Positions 34,427-44,245 of a stretch of 64,000 nucleotides of DNA are shown here, piece after piece (position 1 is the stretch's first letter; each line of letters begins with the position of its first letter). Source of the stretch: Mycolicibacterium sp. S2-37. Its GTDB lineage: Bacteria > Actinomycetota > Actinomycetes > Mycobacteriales > Mycobacteriaceae. The notes under the pieces were generated by a model, which worked only from the letters and a program-made list of their open reading frames with translations, did not search any database and was not told the DNA's origin. Where the stretch lies: the NCBI RefSeq assembly GCF_017352375.1, contig NZ_JAFEVR010000003.1, forward strand, positions 124,001 to 188,000, read 5' to 3'. A program made the position numbers and the translations under genes.

Positions 34427-35939
34427 CTGCGGACTCTGCTGCGTGGGACTTCAGGCAGCCGATGTGGTTGCGGCCCTTGACGAAGTACCAGAGCAGACCC
34501 GCTCCGAGGATCACACCGATGTAGATGAACGCCCCCCAGGCGTAGTACCACTGCTCGCCGTACACCGCCGCCCGCGGCCAGGCGAGGTTCAGCGACATGC
34601 AGATCCCCCACACCACCGCAACGATGTTGACGGGCATGCCCCACTTGCCCATCGTGAAGTAGCCGCCCTCCTTGAGGTCTTTCGGCGGCCACTGTCCCTG
34701 CAGTCGCTTCTTGAGCAGCGGAGCGGTGACCATCAGGTAAGCCAGGTAGATCATGATGATCGCGATCGAGGTCAGCACCGTGAAGATCTTCGGCTGACCG
34801 ATGTTGATCACCAGGATGATCACCGAGATGACGCCGATGGTGACGGCCGGGATGATGGGCGTCTGCGTCTTCGGGTGGACCGTTGCCAGCCGCTCGCCGA
34901 ACGGAAGTGCGTTGTCGCGGGCCATCGCGAAGGTGAGCCGGATCGCCGCGGTATGGACCGCCAGCGTGCAGACCGTGACCGCGATGACGATGCAGACCAG
35001 GAAGACCTTGCCGAGGGGACCCCACATCACCTGCTCGACGATGTACTGCAGCCCGCCGGAGCTCTCGCCCAGCTGCGGGTCCTGCAGATTCGGCGCCGCC
35101 AACACCGCGAACACCAGGATTCCGCCGCCGATCACGAACGACGCGAGGATCGCCCTGGCGATCGCCTTGGGCGCGGTGCGGCGCGGTTCGACCGTCTCCT
35201 CACCGAGCGAACTGGCGGTGTCGAAGCCGTACATGACGTAACCCGACGCCAGCGATGCGATCAGGAAGGCGCCGAGGTAGCCCATGCTCTCGCCCGCGCC
35301 GTAGCCGTTGCTGGAGAAGAAGACATCGGGACTGTTCTGCACATTGACGGCCAGCAGTACGACGATGAGGACGGCGGCGATGAGTTCGATGAACACCCCG
35401 CTGCTGTTGATGAGGGCCATCAACCGCACCCCCAGCGCGTTCACCAGCGTGGTGAACGCGATCAGGATGGTGCCGAGCAGCACCGCGTTCGCCGCATAGG
35501 AGGCGTTGTCGCTGCCGTCGCCGATGATCTGGAAGCCGCTCCACAGCCGGGGCAGGTTGAGCTGGTAGGCCAGCGCCACCGCGGAAATGGTGACGATGGA
35601 CGCCGTCAGCATCAGCCAGCCCGATGTCCAGCCCACCAGCCGGCTGGCGAGCTTCTTGCTCCAGTTGTAGACCGAGCCCGCCACGGGATACTTGGCGGCG
35701 AGTTCCATGAAGCACAGTGCGACGGCCATCTGACCGACGAAGACGATCGGCCACGACCAGAGGTAGGCCGGGCCCGCGGTGCCGAAGCCGAAGTAGAACA
35801 GCTGGAAAGTGCCGGTGAGGATGGAGATGTAGCTGACCCCGGCGGCGAAGCTGGCGAACTTGCCGATGCTGCGGTCGAGCGACTCCCGGTAGCCGAAGTC
35901 CTCCATGCCGCTATCGGCATGCGGTTCTTTGATGACCAT
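34419..35939 (-). CDS. APC-superfamily amino acid/choline permease
   Basis: The 506-residue transporter has about 12 hydrophobic helices. The start is ATG (MVIKEPHADSGMEDFGYRES) behind GGAGACGG. Features of the APC family are visible: SFAAGVSYISILTGTFQLFY in helix 1, AAKYPVAGSVYNWSKKLAS, GYVMYGFDTASSLGEETVEP and FAMARDNALPFGERLATVHP. The C-terminal tail is short and cytoplasmic. Placement between betaine aldehyde dehydrogenase and choline oxidase argues for uptake of choline, betaine or a related amine. This is an import route independent of the ABC transporter at the left of the window. Confidence 0.88.
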   Translation of the reverse strand: MVIKEPHADSGMEDFGYRESLDRSIGKFASFAAGVSYISILTGTFQLFYFGFGTAGPAYLWSWPIVFVGQMAVALCFMELAAKYPVAGSVYNWSKKLASRLVGWTSGWLMLTASIVTISAVALAYQLNLPRLWSGFQIIGDGSDNASYAANAVLLGTILIAFTTLVNALGVRLMALINSSGVFIELIAAVLIVVLLAVNVQNSPDVFFSSNGYGAGESMGYLGAFLIASLASGYVMYGFDTASSLGEETVEPRRTAPKAIARAILASFVIGGGILVFAVLAAPNLQDPQLGESSGGLQYIVEQVMWGPLGKVFLVCIVIAVTVCTLAVHTAAIRLTFAMARDNALPFGERLATVHPKTQTPIIPAVTIGVISVIILVINIGQPKIFTVLTSIAIIMIYLAYLMVTAPLLKKRLQGQWPPKDLKEGGYFTMGKWGMPVNIVAVVWGICMSLNLAWPRAAVYGEQWYYAWGAFIYIGVILGAGLLWYFVKGRNHIGCLKSHAAESADG

Positions 35940-35949
35940 GATCCGTCTC

Positions 35950-37443
35950 CTAGCCCTTGAACCAGCCCGCCGGCTGCGGCGCAGTGTTGTGCCAGATGTG
36001 TTTGATTTCCTGGTATTCGGCCAGCCCGGTGGGGCCGAGTTCGCGGCCGTTACCCGATTTTCCGAAGCCGCCCCACTCGGCGGCCGCGGTGTAGTAGCCG
36101 AAGTCGTTGAGCCACACGGTGCCGTGTCGCAGCGCGCGCACCACTCGTTCGCCCCGCGCGGTGTCGGAGGTCCGGACACCCGCAGCGAGACCGTATTGCG
36201 TGTCGTTGCCCAGCGCGACCGCCTCGGCTTCGTCGGTGAACCGTTCGACGGTCAGGATGGGGCCGAAAGTCTCCTCGGTGACGACGCGCATCGACCGGTC
36301 GCACCGGTCGAAGATCGTGGGCAGGTAGAAGCTGCCCTTGGCCAACGCCGGATCGTCGGGGCGCCGTCCACCGCACACCAGCGTGGCGCCCTCGGAGATG
36401 CCGAGTGCGACATAGTCTTCGACCTTGGCGCGGTGCTGCTCGGAGACAAGCGGTCCGGTTTCGCTGTCGGGGTCGAGGCCGTCGCCGACACGAATCCGTC
36501 GGGCCCGGTCGGCGAGTGCGGCGACGAAGTCGTCGGCGATGGACTGTTCGACGATTAGACGGGTGCCGGCCGAGCAGACCTGACCCGAATGCAGGAACAC
36601 CCCGGTGAGGACGTGGTCGACCGCTGCGTCGAATTCGGCGGCGGAGTCGGCGATGTCGGCGAAGACGAGGTGCGGGTTCTTCCCGCCCAGTTCGAGCGCC
36701 ACCTTGGTGACGTGCTTGGCTGCCGTCTCCGCGATGACGCGCCCGGTGGCCACACCTCCGGTGAACGAGATGAAGTCGACGTCCGCCGTGTCGGTGAGAG
36801 CCGCCCCGACGCGGGCCCCACTGCCCTGCACCAGGTTCACCACGCCGGCGGGTGTGCCGGCTTCTTCGAGTAGGCGGGTGAACGCGATGGTCGACAGTGG
36901 GGTGACCTCGCTGGGCTTCATGACCATCGTGCAGCCGGCCGCCAATGCGGGCGCGACCTTCCACGACATCTGCAGCAGCGGATAGTTCCAGGGCGCGATG
37001 AGCACGCAGACACCGATCGGCTCGCGGATCACCCGACTGATGACGTTCGGATCGCCGACGTCGACGACGCGGTCGGCCTGCACGGCGATCAGTCGCGCGT
37101 AGTAGCGGAACACCGAGATCACGTCGTCGATGTCGATACGGCTCTCGGCCAGCGTCTTTCCGGTGTCGCGGGTCTCCAGCAGCGACAGGGGTTCCCTGTC
37201 GCGGGCCAGCAGGTCGGCGACGCGGTCGAGCAGCGCGGCGCGCTCCGTCACCGGCGTGGCCGGCCACGCGCCGTCGTCGAATGCGGCGCGGGCGGCGGCG
37301 ACCGCTGCGGTGGCGTCCTCGGGATGCGCCTCGTCGACGGTGGCGGCGATGCTTCCGTCGGCCGGATTGACGATGTCGCGCCTGCCGCCGTCACCGGCAG
37401 CCCGCCACGACCCCCCGATCAGGAGGTCTGGTTCACCGTCCAT
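35950..37443 (-). CDS. betB: Betaine aldehyde dehydrogenase (ALDH family)
   Basis: The 497-residue aldehyde dehydrogenase oxidises betaine aldehyde to glycine betaine with NAD(P). The catalytic residues are visible: Asn153 (APWNYPLLQ), Glu251 (LELGGKNPHLVF) and Cys290 (HSGQVCSAGTRL). The cofactor loop is FTGGVATGRVIAETA. The C-terminal block GFGKSGNGRELGPTGLAEYQ is typical of BetB/GbsA. Because choline oxidase can perform both oxidations itself, this enzyme may pull the intermediate aldehyde forward. It follows the Rieske gene by 4 bases in the same operon. Confidence 0.9.
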   Translation of the reverse strand: MDGEPDLLIGGSWRAAGDGGRRDIVNPADGSIAATVDEAHPEDATAAVAAARAAFDDGAWPATPVTERAALLDRVADLLARDREPLSLLETRDTGKTLAESRIDIDDVISVFRYYARLIAVQADRVVDVGDPNVISRVIREPIGVCVLIAPWNYPLLQMSWKVAPALAAGCTMVMKPSEVTPLSTIAFTRLLEEAGTPAGVVNLVQGSGARVGAALTDTADVDFISFTGGVATGRVIAETAAKHVTKVALELGGKNPHLVFADIADSAAEFDAAVDHVLTGVFLHSGQVCSAGTRLIVEQSIADDFVAALADRARRIRVGDGLDPDSETGPLVSEQHRAKVEDYVALGISEGATLVCGGRRPDDPALAKGSFYLPTIFDRCDRSMRVVTEETFGPILTVERFTDEAEAVALGNDTQYGLAAGVRTSDTARGERVVRALRHGTVWLNDFGYYTAAAEWGGFGKSGNGRELGPTGLAEYQEIKHIWHNTAPQPAGWFKG

Positions 37444-37447
37444 GGGT

Positions 37448-38605
37448 CTAACCCCTTGCGCTGCCGTCCGACATGCCGAGACGGGACACTACCCACTGAT
37501 GGAACTCCGCGAGGTGATGTTCGGCAGGTACGAGCACACCGCCGTGCCGGTAGGCCCGCGACGACATCGCCGGCTGGGTGCGCTCGCACGCCTCGAAGTC
37601 CTGCTGGTTCACCCGGTGGAACAGCTCGACCGAACGGGACACGTCATGGCCGGCGGTCACCACATCCGGGGCGTAGAGCCAGTCGCACTCGACCACAGTG
37701 CGGTCGGGAGCCAGCGGATACATCCGGTGGAAGATGATGTGGTCGGGCACCAGGTTGACGAACACGGTCGGCCGCACGGTGATCGCGTAGTAGCGGCGGT
37801 CGTGGTCTGGTGCGAGTCCGGGCAGCGTGCCGAATCCGGGTGATCCGTCGACGGTGAATCCGTCGACATCCGAGGCGAATTCCGCACCGTGCCCGACGTA
37901 GGACTGCGCGGCCATCCCGCGGGCGAATTCGGGGAGCACGTCGACCAGCTCGGGATGGATCGACGAGCAGTGGTAGCACTCCATGAAGTTCTCGACGATG
38001 AGCTTCCAGTTCGCCGCGACCTCATAGACGATCCGCCGGCCCAGCTGCAGGCCGTCGATGTCCCAGTTGGCGATGACATCGGCCGCACCGAGCCGCAACG
38101 TCGTCTCCGCCACCACCGTCTCCTCGAAGGACGGCGGTAACTCGGCCAGGCACACCCAGGCGTAGCCCAGCCACTCGGTCAGCGCGACCGGCATCAGGCC
38201 GTACTGATAGCGGTCGATCGGGGCGCCGGAGTTGTCGGTCAGCGCGGCGATGTTCGGGGCAGCGACCAGCTTGCCGTCCAGGGCGTAGGTCCAGGCGTGA
38301 TAGGGGCAGCGCAACGTGCGCCGCACCTGTCCCTCGGACTCGGTGCACAACTGCGCGCCGCGATGCCGGCAGACGTTGAGGAAAGCCCGCAGCAGCCCGT
38401 CCCTGGCGCGCACCACGAGCACGCTCTCGCGGCCGATCTGCACCTTCTTGAACTGTCCGGGTTGAGCGAGGTCCCCGGCGCGGGCCGCACAGATCCAGGA
38501 GTTCTCGAAGATCTGGCTCTGCTCGGCGGCGAACACCGCATCGCTGGTGTAGAAGTCGCCGCCCAGCGTGGCCAGCAACGTGGGCGGATTGTCGGTGGCG
38601 GTCAT
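37448..38605 (-). CDS. gbcA: Rieske non-heme iron oxygenase, glycine betaine monooxygenase alpha (GbcA-like)
   Basis: The 385-residue ring-hydroxylating-type oxygenase should demethylate glycine betaine to dimethylglycine with release of formaldehyde. The Rieske cluster ligands are Cys79/His81 ([10 protein letters not shown]) and Cys100/His103 ([10 protein letters not shown]). The mononuclear iron site is in [17 protein letters not shown] (His212, His217), with a later Asp in the [12 protein letters not shown] segment. GbcA normally needs a GbcB-type ferredoxin reductase. None is encoded anywhere in this operon or window. Its ATG overlaps the sarcosine oxidase stop as ATGA. Confidence 0.86.
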   Translation of the reverse strand: MTATDNPPTLLATLGGDFYTSDAVFAAEQSQIFENSWICAARAGDLAQPGQFKKVQIGRESVLVVRARDGLLRAFLNVCRHRGAQLCTESEGQVRRTLRCPYHAWTYALDGKLVAAPNIAALTDNSGAPIDRYQYGLMPVALTEWLGYAWVCLAELPPSFEETVVAETTLRLGAADVIANWDIDGLQLGRRIVYEVAANWKLIVENFMECYHCSSIHPELVDVLPEFARGMAAQSYVGHGAEFASDVDGFTVDGSPGFGTLPGLAPDHDRRYYAITVRPTVFVNLVPDHIIFHRMYPLAPDRTVVECDWLYAPDVVTAGHDVSRSVELFHRVNQQDFEACERTQPAMSSRAYRHGGVLVPAEHHLAEFHQWVVSRLGMSDGSARG

Positions 38606-39735
38606 GAGGCCACCAGCCGGCGGGGGTCGAACAGGCCGATGGGATGTGTGGTGGTCCCGGTGGTAGCCAGGTCGGCGAGGATCTCGCCGACCACGGGCAC
38701 GAACTTGAAGCCGTGGCCGGAGAATCCGCACGCCACCGTGACGTTGGCACCGTCGGGATGCCGGGCGATCACGAAGTGCTGATCGGGGGTGTTCGAGTAC
38801 ATGCAGGTCGCCGAATGCAGCAGTGGCCCGTCCAGCGCGGGCAGCAGCCGCACGATCTCCCGACGCATCTCCCCCACCTCGTCGTCGTGCACAATGCGGT
38901 CGATGGTGTCCGGGGTGCACTCGACCCCCTTACGGAAGAAGGCGACCTTCACACCGCCGCCAGGACCGTCGATGGCGGGGAATCCGTACACCTGTGCGCC
39001 AGCCGCATCCTCTGAGATGAAGATCGGGTGGTTCGCGAACGGTGTCGTGCCACCGACGGGATCGAACCAGTACAGCACCTGCCGCTCGACCGTGATCGGA
39101 ATCCCGAACTGCGCGAGCAGCTTCGGGGCCCATGCGCCGGGACAGATCACGACCTGGCCTGCGCTGTAGGTGGCGGCGGCCGTGGTCACCTGGACACCGT
39201 GCGGGGTCTCCGCCCAACCGGTCACCTCCTCCCCGAAGCGCAGTGTCGCCCCGGCCTGCTCGGCCAGATCGATGTGCGCCTGGACCGTCATCTCGGGACG
39301 GGCGAAACCGGCCTTGGCCTCGTAGAGCGCCACGTCGTCCGGATTCGGGGTGAGAGTCGGGAAACGCGAGGCGATCTCGGCCGCGTCCAGCATCTCGTGG
39401 GGCAGCCCCCACTCCTGGCTGGCCCGCAGGCTGCCGGCGACCGTCAGGCAATCCGGCGCTCCGATGAACAGTCCACCGGTCATTCGGTACACCTCGAGGC
39501 CTGAGTCCGCCGCCAGCTTGTCCCACAGTTCGTAGGCGCGCAGCAGCAGGGGAACATAGGCCGGATCCTCGAAGTAGGACTGCCGGATGATGCGGGAGCC
39601 GCCGTGGCTCGAGCCGCGGTCGTGGGCCGGGGTGAACTTCTCCAACCCCAGTACCCGCTGCCCGCGGGCGGCCAGATGGTAGGCGGCGGCGCTGCCCATC
39701 CCGCCCAGGCCGATCACGATGACGTCGTATGCCAT
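38602..39735 (-). CDS. soxA: Monomeric sarcosine oxidase (SoxA/MSOX-like)
   Basis: The 377-residue flavoprotein converts sarcosine to glycine, formaldehyde and hydrogen peroxide. The FAD motif is [38 protein letters not shown] is the family's flavin-contact region. Cys311 in [13 protein letters not shown] corresponds to the covalent-flavin Cys315 of Bacillus MSOX, and [16 protein letters not shown] closes the flavin site. The monomeric form, rather than heterotetrameric SoxBDAG, is used here. The start is 2 bases after the dimethylglycine oxidase stop, and its own stop overlaps the Rieske start, so the demethylation steps are coupled. Confidence 0.88.
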   Translation of the reverse strand: MAYDVIVIGLGGMGSAAAYHLAARGQRVLGLEKFTPAHDRGSSHGGSRIIRQSYFEDPAYVPLLLRAYELWDKLAADSGLEVYRMTGGLFIGAPDCLTVAGSLRASQEWGLPHEMLDAAEIASRFPTLTPNPDDVALYEAKAGFARPEMTVQAHIDLAEQAGATLRFGEEVTGWAETPHGVQVTTAAATYSAGQVVICPGAWAPKLLAQFGIPITVERQVLYWFDPVGGTTPFANHPIFISEDAAGAQVYGFPAIDGPGGGVKVAFFRKGVECTPDTIDRIVHDDEVGEMRREIVRLLPALDGPLLHSATCMYSNTPDQHFVIARHPDGANVTVACGFSGHGFKFVPVVGEILADLATTGTTTHPIGLFDPRRLVAS

Positions 39736-39737
39736 GG

Positions 39738-42164
39738 CTATCTCCGGATCCGCAGCATGTCAGGGTCGACCACGGGCTCGTCGTGCACGGTGGCAGTAAG
39801 GTGCTTTCCGCGGTAGTCGACGGTCAGCGCGTCACCGCTGCCGACGCCTGCTGGCAACCACGCGTAGGCAATGGTGCGGCCGATCGTGGCCGAGTATGCG
39901 GCGCTGGTGACGTATCCGACGCAGTCACCGGCCACGTACACCGGCTCCTTCCCCAGTACCACCGCTTCGGGTGAGTCGAAGACGATGCTGCGCAGGACGT
40001 TTCGCGACGGTGCCGCCTGTTCGAGAGCGGTCCTACCGACGAAGTCGCCCTTGTCCATCCGTACCGCGAACCCCAGGCCGGCGGCGGCGGGGGTGTGCTC
40101 GGTGGTCATGTCGGTGCCCCAGCTGCGGTAGCCCTTCTCGATGCGAAGGCTGTTGAAGGCGATCCGGCCCGCGGCGACCACACCGTGGGCCTGGCCCGCA
40201 TCGAAGAGCAGATCCCAGAGCGCGGCACCGTATTCGGCCCCGGCATAGATCTCCCAGCCCAGTTCGCCGACATAGGAGACCCGCATCATCGTCACGGGAA
40301 TGGCGCCGAGGTGGGTTCGCAGGGCGCGAAAGTAGCGAAATGCGGTGTGCGACAGATCGTCGGGACACAGCGGCTGCACCATGGCACGAGCGCTGGGACC
40401 CCACACCCCGACACAGCAGGTGCCGCCGGTGATGTCGCGCAGGGTCACGTCGTCGGGCCGGTGACGCTCCAGCCAGTCGAAATCCCGCGGCGAGTTGGCG
40501 CCGACCTGGAAGGTGCTGTCACTCAATCTGGCCACGGTCAGATCGCTGCGGATCCCGCCGGTCTCGTCGAGCAGCAGGGTGTAGGTGACCGATCCGACAC
40601 CCTTGTCGACGTTGTTGGTGGTCATCCGCTGCAGGAAGACCGCGGCGCCGGGTCCGGCCACCTCGTAGCGGGTCAGCGGTGTCATGTCGTACATCGCCAC
40701 CCGGTTGCGGGTCGCCATGGCCTCCGCGATCGATATCGGCGACCAGAAGCGGGACGCCCACTCGTCGCGATCGGGTATCTCGAGGCCGTCGAGCAGACCT
40801 GCGTTGGCCTCGAACCAGGCCGGGCGCTCCCATCCCCCACCCTCGTAGAAGTAGGCGCCGAGGTCGCGGTGTCGCCCGTGGAACGGGCTGGTGCGCAGCC
40901 CGCGCAGCGCCTCGCGGAACTGATGGGGGTGGACGATGTCGTACACCTCGACAAACGCCTGTGAGCTGGTCTGCAGCACGAACTCGGGGCTGCGGGCCAC
41001 GTCTTCGAAGCGGTACAGGTCGCATTCGCTGACATCGACAGACGGCGTCCCGTCGACGATCCATTCCGCCGTCGCCTTCGCCACGCCTGCGGAGTGGGTG
41101 ACCCATACCGCTTCGGCCACCCAGAACCCGGCGAGGTCGCGGTGCTCGCCCATGATGGAGAAACCGTCGGGGGTGAACGAGAAGATCCCGTTGAACGCCT
41201 CCTCGACCTTCGAATCCTGCAGCGTCGGAATGAGATCGACGGCGTCACGCCACGCGGGGGCGAAGTCGTCGTCAGTGAACGGCAGCAGGGACGGCATGGC
41301 CTCGTCGGCGGTGTCGGCCATCAGATTGGACATGTCGACCGGCATGGGCCGATGGGCGTACGAGCCGATGCCGATGCGGTCGACATGTTCGCGGAAGTAC
41401 AGGTCGGCGTCCTGGTGGCGCAGGATCGGCAGACCCGCCTCGGAGAGTTCGGTGTTGCGGCCGACGAGTGCCGGGATCTGACCGGTGCGGGCGTACTGGT
41501 GCGCCATCGGTACCAGCGGGACCACCAGCCCGACCTGTTCGGCCAGCTGGGCTCCCCAGAACCCGGCCGCGCACACCACGATGTCGGCGTCGATGCTCCC
41601 GGTCGCGGTGCGCACCCCGGTGACCCGCCCGGCGCGGTCCAGCACGCCGAGGACCTCGGTGTGCGGCAGGAAGGTCGCCCCGCGCGCGATCGCACGCCGG
41701 GCCTGCGCCTCGGCCGCCCGCACCGCCTTGGCCAGTCCGTCGCGGGGGGTGTGGAATCCGCCGAGGACCCGGTCGCGGTCGAGCAGGGGGTGCAGCGCGG
41801 CACATTCGTCGGCCGTGACGAGGCGTCCTTCGATGCCCCACGCCTGCGCCCAACCGGCCTTACGGTGCAGGTCGGCCCACCGCTCGGGGGTGGTCGCGAC
41901 CTCGAGGCCGCCGACCGGGTTGAACGCCCACCCGTCCGGATGGTCCAGCGCGCTGAACTTCTCGACGGTGTAGCGCGCGAAGGCGGTCATCGTCTTCGAC
42001 GGGTTGGTCTGGAAGACCAGCCCCGGTGCGTGCGACGTCGACCCGCCGGTGGCGAACAGCGGGCCGCGGTCGACGACCGTGAGATCGGTGATCCCCCTGG
42101 CCGTCAACTCGTCGGCCAGTGAGGTGCCGACGATGCCGGCACCGATCACGACGACTTTGGGCAT
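39738..42164 (-). CDS. dmg: Dimethylglycine oxidase (FAD oxidase plus folate-binding GcvT-like domains)
   Basis: The 808-residue two-part enzyme matches A. globiformis dimethylglycine oxidase (830 residues) throughout. The N-terminal DAO domain (about 1-400) has [20 protein letters not shown], the covalent-FAD-type [16 protein letters not shown] with His45, and [11 protein letters not shown]. The C-terminal half (about 420-808) is GcvT-like and folate-binding: [64 protein letters not shown]. It would oxidise dimethylglycine to sarcosine and pass the methylene group to tetrahydrofolate, giving 5,10-methylene-THF instead of free formaldehyde. It is the first gene of the operon. Confidence 0.93.
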   Translation of the reverse strand: MPKVVVIGAGIVGTSLADELTARGITDLTVVDRGPLFATGGSTSHAPGLVFQTNPSKTMTAFARYTVEKFSALDHPDGWAFNPVGGLEVATTPERWADLHRKAGWAQAWGIEGRLVTADECAALHPLLDRDRVLGGFHTPRDGLAKAVRAAEAQARRAIARGATFLPHTEVLGVLDRAGRVTGVRTATGSIDADIVVCAAGFWGAQLAEQVGLVVPLVPMAHQYARTGQIPALVGRNTELSEAGLPILRHQDADLYFREHVDRIGIGSYAHRPMPVDMSNLMADTADEAMPSLLPFTDDDFAPAWRDAVDLIPTLQDSKVEEAFNGIFSFTPDGFSIMGEHRDLAGFWVAEAVWVTHSAGVAKATAEWIVDGTPSVDVSECDLYRFEDVARSPEFVLQTSSQAFVEVYDIVHPHQFREALRGLRTSPFHGRHRDLGAYFYEGGGWERPAWFEANAGLLDGLEIPDRDEWASRFWSPISIAEAMATRNRVAMYDMTPLTRYEVAGPGAAVFLQRMTTNNVDKGVGSVTYTLLLDETGGIRSDLTVARLSDSTFQVGANSPRDFDWLERHRPDDVTLRDITGGTCCVGVWGPSARAMVQPLCPDDLSHTAFRYFRALRTHLGAIPVTMMRVSYVGELGWEIYAGAEYGAALWDLLFDAGQAHGVVAAGRIAFNSLRIEKGYRSWGTDMTTEHTPAAAGLGFAVRMDKGDFVGRTALEQAAPSRNVLRSIVFDSPEAVVLGKEPVYVAGDCVGYVTSAAYSATIGRTIAYAWLPAGVGSGDALTVDYRGKHLTATVHDEPVVDPDMLRIRR

Positions 42165-42197
42165 GACGCGACCGCTTCCGGTTAGTGGTGCTTGGTT

Positions 42198-42233
42198 GTT
42201 GCGTGATACGCAACGCTATGTTCATTACGCAAC
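42198..42233. promoter_or_regulatory. Palindromic operator with extra half-site (IclR-type candidate)
   Basis: A perfect palindrome GTTGCGT-GAT-ACGCAAC (42198-42214) is followed by a third half-site ACGCAAC at 42227-42233. Its start is 19 bases after the matching arm, close to two helical turns. The sites lie in the 199-base region between the divergent dimethylglycine oxidase and sulfite-oxidase-family genes, 34 bases upstream of the former. They are locally AT-richer than the flanks. Binding by the operon's IclR protein is inferred. Confidence 0.6.
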
Positions 42234-42363
42234 AATGATCATTCACCCGATCGGCGCCTCGCGCAAGGCGGACACGCATGCTCATCCGGGGCCGATCAAC
42301 ACAGTCGTCGCCTTCCGGCGATTCGCACTACCGCCGGCGCGGCCGTCCCGGCAGTCTGTACTC

Positions 42364-43449
42364 ATGACAGAGGCCACGGTCGGGGTCGTGAAGTCGACTT
42401 CTCCCGATCTCCTGGAGGACACCGGTTCTGGACTCGACTACGGCACCACGCCGGAGCACGTGCTCGGCGAGATCACGCCGATTGACCGCTTCTTCATCCG
42501 CAGCCATGCGCCGACTCCCCTGATCGACGCGGCGGCGTGGAGTCTGCGCATCGAGGGCGACGGCGTCGAGGAGCCCGTCGAATACCGCTACGAGGACATA
42601 TGCACGACCTTCGAGCACGTGACGGTCAGGCGGACGATCGAATGCGCCGGCAACCGCCGGGTCCTGTTCGGTGAGGAACTCGGACAGACCTTTGAAGGCA
42701 CCCAGTGGGGTCGCACGGCAATCAGCACCGCCGAGTGGACGGGCGTGCGCCTGCGCGATCTCCTCGAACCGGCGCGTGTCACGGCGGCCGCCCTGGAAGT
42801 CATGCCCGAATCCCTCGATGAGATCCGCGCTCGCCGCCCGCTCCCCCTGCAGAAGGCGCTGGCTCCGGACACCATCGTTGCGATCGCCATGAATGGCGAA
42901 GCCTTACCGCCCGACCATGGGTTTCCGGCTCGACTGGTCGTGTCTGGGTGGCTCGGCGCGGCCAGCATCAAGTGGCTGGGCCGGATCGAGGTGGCCGAAC
43001 GCGCCATCCAGGTCCCATGGAACACAGAGGATTACGTGCTGATCGGGCCGGAGTACCCGGGCCACGGCGCCGCGCGCGGTGCGGCCATCACCGAGCCGGC
43101 CCTCTCGACTCTCATCGACTTGCCGTGGCCGGCGCGGTTGGCATCACGCCCCCAGATCATCCGAGGACGGGCGTTCGCCGGGGAGGCAACGGTGACCGAG
43201 GTGCACGTCCGTGTGGACGACGGGCCATGGCAATCGGCGACCATCACGTCGCCGGGAGGACCGGGACTCTGGGCGCGATGGCAGTTCAGATGGCACCCCG
43301 AGCCGGGCGAGCATGAGATCCGCGTCCGCGCCACGGACGACCGTGGACGAACGCAACCGGAAACCACGCCATGGAACGAACTCGGCTACATGCACCGGTC
43401 GATCCTGGCGCACCCCGTCCACGTCGTGGATGCGGAACCGGTCGTCTGA
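42364..43449 (+). CDS. Molybdopterin-dependent sulfite oxidase-family oxidoreductase
   Basis: The 361-residue protein has a molybdopterin-binding domain followed by a dimerisation domain (about 245-355). The Mo-ligating Cys is Cys94 in RRTIECAGNRR. Other family blocks are DRFFIRSHAPTPLIDAAAWS, ISTAEWTGVRLRDLL, LPPDHGFPARLVVSGWLGA and ASIKWLGRIEV. No signal peptide or heme domain is seen, so it is probably cytoplasmic. Its substrate may be sulfite or another small molecule. It is divergent from the choline operon across the shared operator region and convergent with prcA (38 bases between stops). Whether it belongs to betaine metabolism is open. Confidence 0.85.
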   Translation: MTEATVGVVKSTSPDLLEDTGSGLDYGTTPEHVLGEITPIDRFFIRSHAPTPLIDAAAWSLRIEGDGVEEPVEYRYEDICTTFEHVTVRRTIECAGNRRVLFGEELGQTFEGTQWGRTAISTAEWTGVRLRDLLEPARVTAAALEVMPESLDEIRARRPLPLQKALAPDTIVAIAMNGEALPPDHGFPARLVVSGWLGAASIKWLGRIEVAERAIQVPWNTEDYVLIGPEYPGHGAARGAAITEPALSTLIDLPWPARLASRPQIIRGRAFAGEATVTEVHVRVDDGPWQSATITSPGGPGLWARWQFRWHPEPGEHEIRVRATDDRGRTQPETTPWNELGYMHRSILAHPVHVVDAEPVV

Positions 43450-43487
43450 TCGGTCCTGGTGGGCTCAGCCGCCGCAGGTATCCACGT

Positions 43488-44234
43488 CTACTGGCCCTGG
43501 GGGTCCACCTCGGTGGCCGGTTCGGCAGCGCGCTGCGGCAGCAGCGGTTCCAGGGCCGACCCGGTGATCCGGCGGAAGGCGCGGCGCGGTCGGTTGGCGT
43601 CGAGGATCGCGACCTCCAAGGTCGAAGGGCCGAGCACCTTGGCATCGGTACCGTTACCCCCGCCGGCTTCGAGCGCCTCGACGGCGATGCGCACTGCATC
43701 GGCGAGTTGCGCGTTCTCGGCGAACGATTCGTTGAGCTTGGCGATGATCGGTTCGGTGGTACCACCCATGACCACGAAGTGCGGTTCGTCGGCGATCGAC
43801 CCGTCGTAGGTGATGCGATACAGCTCAGGGGGTTTGGTCTCGCCGAAGTGCGCGACCTCGGCCACGCACAACTCGACCTCGTAGGGCTTGGCCTGCTCGG
43901 TGAAGATCGTGCCGAGGGTCTGGGCGTAGACGTTGGCCAGCTGGCGACCCGTCACGTCGCGGCGTGAGTACGCGTAACCCTGTGTGTCGGCGAACCGGAT
44001 GCCCCCGCTGCGCAGGTTGTTGAACTCGTTGAACCGGCCGACCGCCGCGAAACCCACGCGGTCGTAGAGTTCGCTGAGCTTCTGCAGCGACCTCGATGGA
44101 TTCTCGGCGACGAAGACCACGCCGTCGGCGTAGGCCAGCGCCACCACGCTGCGGCCGCGCGCGATGCCCTTGCGCGCGAGTTCCGAGCGCTCGCGCATCG
44201 CCTGTTCGGGCGAGATGAAGTACGGGAAGCTCAC
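43488..44234 (-). CDS. prcA: 20S proteasome alpha subunit PrcA
   Basis: The 248-residue alpha subunit forms the outer rings and the gate of the proteasome core. It starts at GTG ([20 protein letters not shown]), the N-terminal gating octapeptide region and H0 helix. Blocks such as [40 protein letters not shown] and [20 protein letters not shown] match M. tuberculosis PrcA. The C-terminus is acidic. It lies 11 bases after prcB in pup-prcB-prcA. Confidence 0.97.
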   Translation of the reverse strand: MSFPYFISPEQAMRERSELARKGIARGRSVVALAYADGVVFVAENPSRSLQKLSELYDRVGFAAVGRFNEFNNLRSGGIRFADTQGYAYSRRDVTGRQLANVYAQTLGTIFTEQAKPYEVELCVAEVAHFGETKPPELYRITYDGSIADEPHFVVMGGTTEPIIAKLNESFAENAQLADAVRIAVEALEAGGGNGTDAKVLGPSTLEVAILDANRPRRAFRRITGSALEPLLPQRAAEPATEVDPQGQ

Positions 44235-44245
44235 GAAGTGCCTGC

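Noticed and set aside
34443..35960. 505-codon open frame opposite the APC permease
   Set aside because: The opposite strand encodes a convincing 12-helix transporter; the antisense translation is His/Asp/Arg-rich without any family pattern, typical of high-GC antisense frames.
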